Shown here: in pieces, positions 58,169-64,000 of the stretch
Numbering within the stretch: the stretch's first letter is position 1
Layout of the letters: each line of letters opens with the position of its first letter
From: Lindgomyces ingoldianus
Taxonomy: Eukaryota; Ascomycota; Dothideomycetes; Pleosporales; Lindgomycetaceae
Direction: 5' to 3'
Length of the DNA stretch: 64,000 nt
Assembly: GCF_010093535.1 (NCBI RefSeq)
Contig: NW_022985187.1
Coordinates: 939,596-1,003,595, forward strand
Program-made: the position numbers and the translations under genes
Notes under the pieces: generated by a model
What the model was told of the DNA's origin: nothing
The model's input: only the letters and a program-made list of their open reading frames with translations
The model's database searches: none

Positions 58169-58633
58169 GTGTGAGAGATCTGCTTCCTTTGCAATGCAAG
58201 AATATTTTTTTCACACTTAACACGGTGTTCCGACCGCGATGGAAAATTCTTGAAACTTGGAGGACGTCACGATAGAGGAATTGAGAGATAGGACCTGTCA
58301 GCGGACCGGATTCCATGGCGGCTTTGCATCGCCCTCCTGTGTGAATTGGTGTTCCTCAAGCCGGGATTAATCTGATCAAGTGGCTTGGCAAAACGGGGCT
58401 GAACCCCCAAGGGGAAAATTTTAGGGGCTGTATGGGGGCTATTTTGAGATCCTCGCCCCCAAAATCCAGCTAGTAACATCGTCACTGTGGCTAGCTTTGA
58501 TGATGAAGGATCAGACGCGGGTCGTTCAGAAATTGGGACGTCGTGCATGCCTGGGAATAAAATGGAGGAGCCTCGCCATTATCGATTTCGCTGTCTTCGA
58601 CGGAACGTCGTTCATTCATTCTTTTAGTGTGAA
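58169..58633. promoter_or_regulatory. Divergent upstream region of the NACHT and S41 genes
   Basis: About 465 bp between divergent start codons; may include a further 5' exon of the NACHT gene (to 58316). G- and C-run clusters at about 58396-58464 (ggggctg, ccccc, gggg, ggggg, ccccc) could form local secondary structure. Confidence 0.4.
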
Positions 58634-61374
58634 ATGTTGTTCTTTCAGATTGTTTCAGTTTTTGGTCTGGTGGGCTGCTGTCTCTCGCGCTCCCTGCCGA
58701 AACCGATCTCTCCACGACAAAATCCCTCGACGACTGCAGCCGCTCCTGCTGCCAACCCGACGATATGCGGCGACATCGTGGATGCAGTGAACGATCCTGA
58801 AGGTATGCCCCAGCTTCCTAGCAGAGCCGACGCGTGGACGTGGCGTGATGGAAGTTCATGAGTACCGGAAGAGTCCAAATTAGCTAGACCATCCATTACT
58901 CATTAAAAGCTTCGTTCCATCACTAACCCAAAATAGGGTTCAACATCTTCTGGGCAAGTGATGCTTATGCCTGTCTCACCAGCGTTCCCTTCAACCCAGC
59001 TGTTGCTTCACGATTCGTCAAGTACTGGAATGAAACTATCCAGTTCCAAAGCACACTCGCCTATCTCAAGAACCCGCCCACGGGGTATCAGCAACCAGCC
59101 TTCGATGTCCAGGCAGGCCTGGCAGTAATCCAACAACACATCAATGAGGGTTTCTACACTAACCAGTATGCCTTTGAGGCTGACTTTCAGCTCCTCACAT
59201 ATGCCATGCACGATGCCCATGTGCAACTTACGGCTGGTGCCCTCTCGGCGTTCTCATTCGCAAGTCCGTACGAAATCGCGTCTGTGTCTATCGACGGAAA
59301 GGAGCCACCGAAGGTCTACATGACCGGTATGTACTCTACGGAGTCATCCTTCGACTCAACTAATCAAGCTTTAGATGACATCATTAATAGCCCAAAACAA
59401 GGCTGGACACCATCTCCTCTGAAGACTATTAACGGCGTGGAAGTTGTTGAATTCCTCACTCAGTATGCGGCGCTCAACTCATGGGGTAATGTTGAACCCC
59501 ATGCCGACTGGAACGCTCTCATGTCTCATCCGGCCCTGGATATCCAGGGAGGTTTAAATATGTTCGCTGGGTCCGGCACCTTCTATCCCGGCGAGAACCT
59601 AACTTTCGTTTTCGAGAACACCACTAAGATCGAGACCATTTGGATTGCTATCTACAATGAGCTGGCTAATTACACTGGCCCCTTGACTACTGGAGGAGAT
59701 TTCTACAATTACTTCGTCCTTGGCGAGCTACCTGCGTCGTTCAACTCAAGCACCATCGTTGAACCCGAGATCCCAGATGCCCCGCCAGCTCCTACTTCAT
59801 GGTTTATCGATAGCCTTGAAGCTTATCCTTCGAATCCTGACATTGCGCAAAGCGATCTTGGCGTCCTTGGAACTGGATTGGTTACTGGTTACTTTTATAA
59901 CGATATATCCACCGGCATCCTGAGTCTTCCGAGCTTTGACATCGTTCCAGATTCGATTGGAAACTATTCTGACGCGGTCAGCTCGTTTATTGGAAATGCG
60001 TCTCAGGCAAATCTCACCAGAGTCATTATCGACCTTCAGCAAAACAAAGGGGGGGCCACCCTCCTTGCGTACACTATATTCAAGAGCTTCTTCCCAGACC
60101 AAATTCCGTTTGCCGGTAGCCGAAGGCGCAGCTTCGATATGGCCAACCTTATCGGCTCGTCTACCTCAAATTTCTGGGATTCTCTCGACGAATCCAATGA
60201 TAATGAGCTTACCTTCAAACAAGAGATCGCCGCCAACGAATGGGTCATTACGGATCGACTCAATGCTGCTACGGGGAAGAACTTCACTGGTTGGAAGGAA
60301 TACCAGGGACCTGTAGATGACAATGGAGACTCCTTCACGTTGACAGAGCAGTATGATCTAGCCAACGACATCTTCGATTCAGCTGCCTTTGATGAATGGA
60401 TCCCACTTGACTATCTTGGTGATCAGTCGCGATTTTCTAAGGCCAATCGCCCATGGCAGCCGGAACAGATTGTCATTCTCACTGACGGCCTCTGTTCTTC
60501 CGCTTGCTCCCTCTTAGTCGAAATGATGACACGAGTCGGAGTACGCACGATCGTCGCAGGTGGCCGCCCAACTACCGGCCCAATGCAAGCAGTCGGAGGG
60601 AACCGCGGGGCAAGACTTTACTCCGCTAACGCCATCGATGCCGACATCAGCTTCTCCAGAAGTATTGATGAGTGGGTCGACGACAACGTGAATGGCTCCC
60701 TACCCGACGTGCGCGAGACGGGAATGTTTATCAAATTTGCTGGGATCAATCTCCGCGACCAAGTTCGGAAGGATGATAAGACCCCCTTGCAGTTCAAGTA
60801 TGAGGCCGCCGATTGCCGGATATATTACACCCTTTCGAATTTATATAACGCGACAAGGCTGTGGCATGATACTGCTACTGCGGCTTTCATCGACCCTTCA
60901 CTCTGCGTCCAGGATTCCACAGGCTACTCCACCACTAACAACACGAATCCGAAAGCGCCTCCCAAGCCGTCGGTTCAGAGCCCTCCGATTCTCACTCAAC
61001 CCGCGATTCAGCAAATTGAGTTTGAATCTAACCCAACTGGAGGCCTCCAGGACGGCGCTGGCAAGCCCAAAGGCGACAATACTTTCGTGCTCTGCCCTAG
61101 TGGAGTATGCGAGGGTACAGCGAGGTGCAAGACAATCAACGTCAAGTGCTCTAAAACACTCACTATCAAAAAACCTGTGTGTCTTCCCACTTGTGATAAT
61201 CGTCTGGGCAGCACGGGCTGTAACGGTATTTGCGATATCAACCAAAAACACGAGAGCAAGTCTGGGCTTGGGAAGACTGCGTCATATGGAGGGAATTTGT
61301 TTTCAGGGTTGTGTGTCCCGGAGATTGGGACAAGAAGCCTAGGTTGTCCAGCAAACCCGAAGACAGGGAAATAG
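58634..61374 (+). CDS. Secreted S41-family (CPAF-like) serine peptidase
   Basis: Predicted extracellular peptidase of the tail-specific/interphotoreceptor-retinoid-binding S41 type. Two exons, 58634-58802 and 58937-61374; 2,607 nt, 868 aa. The N terminus is a signal peptide (MLFFQIVSVFGLVGCCLSRS) followed by a Pro/Ala-rich stretch. The first splice gives VNDPEGFNIFWASDAYACLT. The catalytic block is near residues 568-600: QIVILTDGLCSSACSLLVEM, with the serine in the C-S-S-A-C segment and a following Glu, then GVRTIVAGGRPTTGPMQAVG. Earlier LTRVIIDLQQNKGGATLLAY matches the strand before the active site in this family. After about residue 780 a cysteine-rich tail holds about a dozen Cys (CPSGVCEGTARCKTINVKC; CLPTCDNRLGSTGCNGICD), suggesting a disulfide-stabilised extracellular module. 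The 134-nt intron is longer than its neighbours; a nearer acceptor cannot be excluded. Confidence 0.87.
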
Positions 61375-61686
61375 AGGAGGTAGTGGGTGGTTAAGATTTG
61401 TCTTATTTTATTCATTTGAGGAAGCATTTAGTGGCTGCAAGATACCTATCATTGTTTAATAGAAATCTATAATTATGTAGAAAAGGCTTTCCACAGCCAA
61501 TAGACAGAATAGAATCGTAATGCTAAAGCCACAATTCAATGTTGAGACGTCTAATATCTAACCGATGTGTCCCACTTAGCCTCTTTGAGACTAGTACCGC
61601 AGTTCTTGTGACTTCGCGTTTTGCGCTTGGACGCGTCTCGGCTAGGCATCATCGAGGGGTGAACTTCCATCCTGTCTCTCACGACA
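61375..61686. other. Short spacer between the S41 gene and FAN1
   Basis: 312 bp holding the S41 3' region and the FAN1 promoter; no element recognised. Confidence 0.6.
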
Positions 61687-64000
61687 ATGGCTCTGTCTCC
61701 ACGCAGCCCCTCCAAACACAACTCAATGCTGGGCAAACTGATCAAACACCCCAAATCTACAAATTTCGACGGTAACAAAGAGCGTCCCCCCAAACGTCTC
61801 CGTCTCAATGACGATGCGCCCGAAGCGGATACAACACCCCCATCTCCCAAATTTGGGAATCGTGTGGTACCAGACTCCGAGGATGAGGATGGGGATGAAA
61901 TTGAGCAGTTGCCTCCTACGATGAAGACGGGCCTGGAGAGTGCCTTGCCTCCCATCAAGACGGACGCAGAGGCAATTGAAGAATATGAGGCGTTCAAGGC
62001 GTCGCAGAACGAAGACACCGAGTCCGCTGAAGGGCGGTTAAAGGACCGTAAATGGATCAGAGGCAAGAGTTCAATATATGTGGACGCGTTCAATTTGGCA
62101 TTGGATACGGTGCTAGACGAGGAGAGCCATTTGTTTGACGAGGCCGAGATGGAGGTTTTCGGGCAGTGGAGGGGACTGAGCTATGAAGCTCAATATCTGT
62201 ATGTTGTGCAACGCAGCATGATGAAGGAACCATTAGATCTGAGACCAACTCGATTATAGCTACGTCCGCCTTTTCCTCCGCAAGACCGCTGCCTGGCATC
62301 GTATTAAGAACCTTGGCTATCATAGCGATATATCGGACCTCGAATCTGCGATTGAGATACTACAACGTATCAGAAATCTTCCTATATCCTCGGCGGAAGA
62401 GGGATCACATCCTGGCGAGCTGAAACCCCCAGCTGGGACAACATTGGGCTCTGCTTTCACATTCGCGGACAAATCCGAAGTCGAGATAAATACACTCGAG
62501 GAAGCGTCGTCCCTGTTGAAGTTAGATGAACTAAAAGCTCTTGCAAAAGACGCAAAAGTGCAAGGAAAGAACAAGAAGGAGCTACTCAAATCTCTTCGAC
62601 AGACAAGTCAGAAGCAGGTCGGACTCGGCTACGTTGGCCTAAAGAGATCAGGTACAGAATCCTCCAGGCGCTCATCTGCCTCCGGCCTAGACTCCGATAC
62701 TCCCGATCCCGAGCCCAGCGGAGTCAGCATCTCAGATTTCAACCGCGACGCCCACTTCACACACAAGATCATGTCCGAAACCGGGCCCTGCATTCGCCTC
62801 TCTTGCGCACCACTCAAACTCTTCGAGAGAGTCCACCTCGTCTTCTACCGCTCCACTGAGTGGACTGAGAAATCTCTTACAACCATCATCCTTGCTAAAA
62901 TCTCCCGCCGCAATTTCCCCGAATTCATAGTCTCCCGTTCCGCAAATATATTCTCATCTCGCTCCTCTCTACTCGAGTTTGAAGCTTCGATACGAGTCCA
63001 ATTCCGCATTGACTATATCCTCGAATTCAATGGAAGACCCACCGAAGCAGGGCTTCAAGAAATCCTTGACATCTTCCAAGAAGTGTATCCACGCTGGCAC
63101 ATCCTCCTTCAAGAAGAACAGCGGAAGGAAGACAGCATTTATCAAAGTGGCGAAGGAGCTTATCTACGCCGGCTGTCACCAGCATGGGTCTACACGCGTA
63201 TCATTCACAAAGCTACCTCTGTTCTCGCGAAACAGAAGGACTACAAGCGCGAATACGAGCTCTTGTCTGAACTCCTCGCACAGCGGCTCTTCCATCACTC
63301 GCGACGCGGGGCTTGGTATCAGCGAAAAGCGTTGCTGGAAGAACATTATATTGCGTCTCTTACTCCAAACGAGAATAGAGACAACGAGGCGCAAAAAAGG
63401 CACTGGAAGAGGGTTGCTCTGCGGACCTGTGAAGACGGTCTCCAGGACAATCTCGTGCACATCATTCATCATTACGATCTCCAGAAACGAGTCAAGAAGC
63501 TCGAAAAAGCACTCAAAATCGCAAAACGCGCGCAGCATGATTTCACACATGTGAGACTCGCTGCTCCAGTCGAGGTAACAGTTGAAGGGATACGTATAGA
63601 AAGAGAGAGTATCCTCTCCCGACGTAATAGCTCACCACACCCTAGCTTTGGAAAAAAAGGAGCGAAGACAATTTGGATCGATGCGAGAGAAGGCGGAGAG
63701 TGCTCAGTTGAGGAAATGTGTCTAAGTCATTATAGGGATTTGGGGTGGAAGGGTTATCATAGTGAGGGGGGCATCGTCCGCACTTTATTTGCCTATCTCT
63801 TCTTCGATGTGCTCTTCACCTACGTCCCCAATGTCTTCCAAACGCCCTTCCAGACTTGCCCTTTAGATCTCCATACAGACGCTTTCTTCCCTTCCCGAAT
63901 CTCGGAGATCAACCATCAGTTAATTGCAATTTCGAACGGCGAGGCGGCAGCCCTGATCCAGCGAATCTGGGATGAGCATCATGAGCGCCGGACTTGTGTC
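61687..64000 (+). CDS. FAN1: FAN1 structure-specific DNA repair nuclease (3' end outside window)
   Basis: FAN1 is a 5' flap nuclease/exonuclease of interstrand-crosslink repair. Exon 1 is 61687-62198, the intron 62199-62259 (gtatgt...attatag), and exon 2 runs open to the window edge; 751 codons are visible. The N terminus is disordered and acidic (RVVPDSEDEDGDEIEQLPP). Splicing produces LSYEAQYLYVRLFLRKTAAW, the conserved FAN1 block. A SAP-like helix pair follows (LLKLDELKALAKDAKVQGKN; KKELLKSL), then the TPR-like middle (LLSELLAQRLFHHSRRGAWY, QRKALLEEHY) and the start of the VRR-NUC nuclease domain (YHSEGGIVRTLFAYLFFDVL, then PFQTCPLDLHTDAFFPSRI). The catalytic KxW-type C-terminal segment lies beyond 64000. 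Because exon 2 has no stop in the window it can be missed by simple frame scanning. Order and motifs match known FAN1 proteins well. Confidence 0.95.

Noticed and set aside
58350..58470. G-run and C-run cluster as a G-quadruplex
   Set aside because: Only three G runs lie close together, the fourth tract is C; not enough to claim a structure.
60692..61342. 216-codon plus frame
   Set aside because: Alternative frame within the S41 peptidase gene.

Overview
The window reads as nuclear DNA of a filamentous ascomycete. Its genes are split by short GT-AG introns (mostly 45-60 nt). It encodes a fungal Zn2Cys6 regulator, HET-domain proteins and fungal NLR-type STAND ATPases, and it contains a TA-rich, stop-riddled hAT transposon of the kind left by repeat-induced point mutation. 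A helotialean (Leotiomycetes) origin would fit but is only inference. A run of ten Ns at 27149-27158 shows this is an assembled draft scaffold. All exon joins below were made by eye from frame continuity and splice signals; for every multi-exon model called with confidence the summed exon length is a multiple of three.

Layout. 0-3.7 kb: decayed or unrecognised coding remnants on the minus strand. 3.7-4.4 kb: CIA2, cytosolic Fe-S assembly (minus). 4.5-7.8 kb: gene-poor. 7.8-10.9 kb: an eight-exon Zn2Cys6 transcription factor of 896 aa. 10.9-16.3 kb: gene-poor. 16.3-29.2 kb: an accessory block with one intact DUF7730-like protein, two broken relatives (one split by a 635-bp hAT-type MITE), and a HET/NB-ARC/TPR NLR whose HET domain is interrupted by a complete HNH-nuclease gene; short inverted repeats bracket the NLR/HNH segment. 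30-36.3 kb: a divergent housekeeping pair, GPALPP1-like (minus) and VPS8 of the CORVET tether (plus). 36.3-39.3 kb: gene-poor, with one tRNA-like A/B-box pair. 39.3-42.4 kb: a 3,057-bp degenerate hAT transposon with 32-bp terminal inverted repeats and an exact 8-bp target duplication. 42.4-49.6 kb: gene-poor, with a few candidate small membrane or secreted proteins. 49.6-52.3 kb: an 80-aa Ser/Gly/Tyr/Asn-rich protein and an F-box protein. 53.8-58.2 kb: a HET-domain gene and a NACHT-type STAND gene, tail to tail, 50 bp apart. 58.6-61.4 kb: a secreted S41-type peptidase. 61.7 kb to the end: FAN1, cut by the window edge.

How it fits together: conserved single-copy genes (CIA2, GPALPP1, VPS8, FAN1) alternate with accessory stretches carrying self/non-self recognition genes, transposon debris and rapidly decaying family members. 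The most unusual locus is 22.6-28.3 kb, where an HNH-nuclease gene sits inside the coding sequence of an NLR's HET domain.
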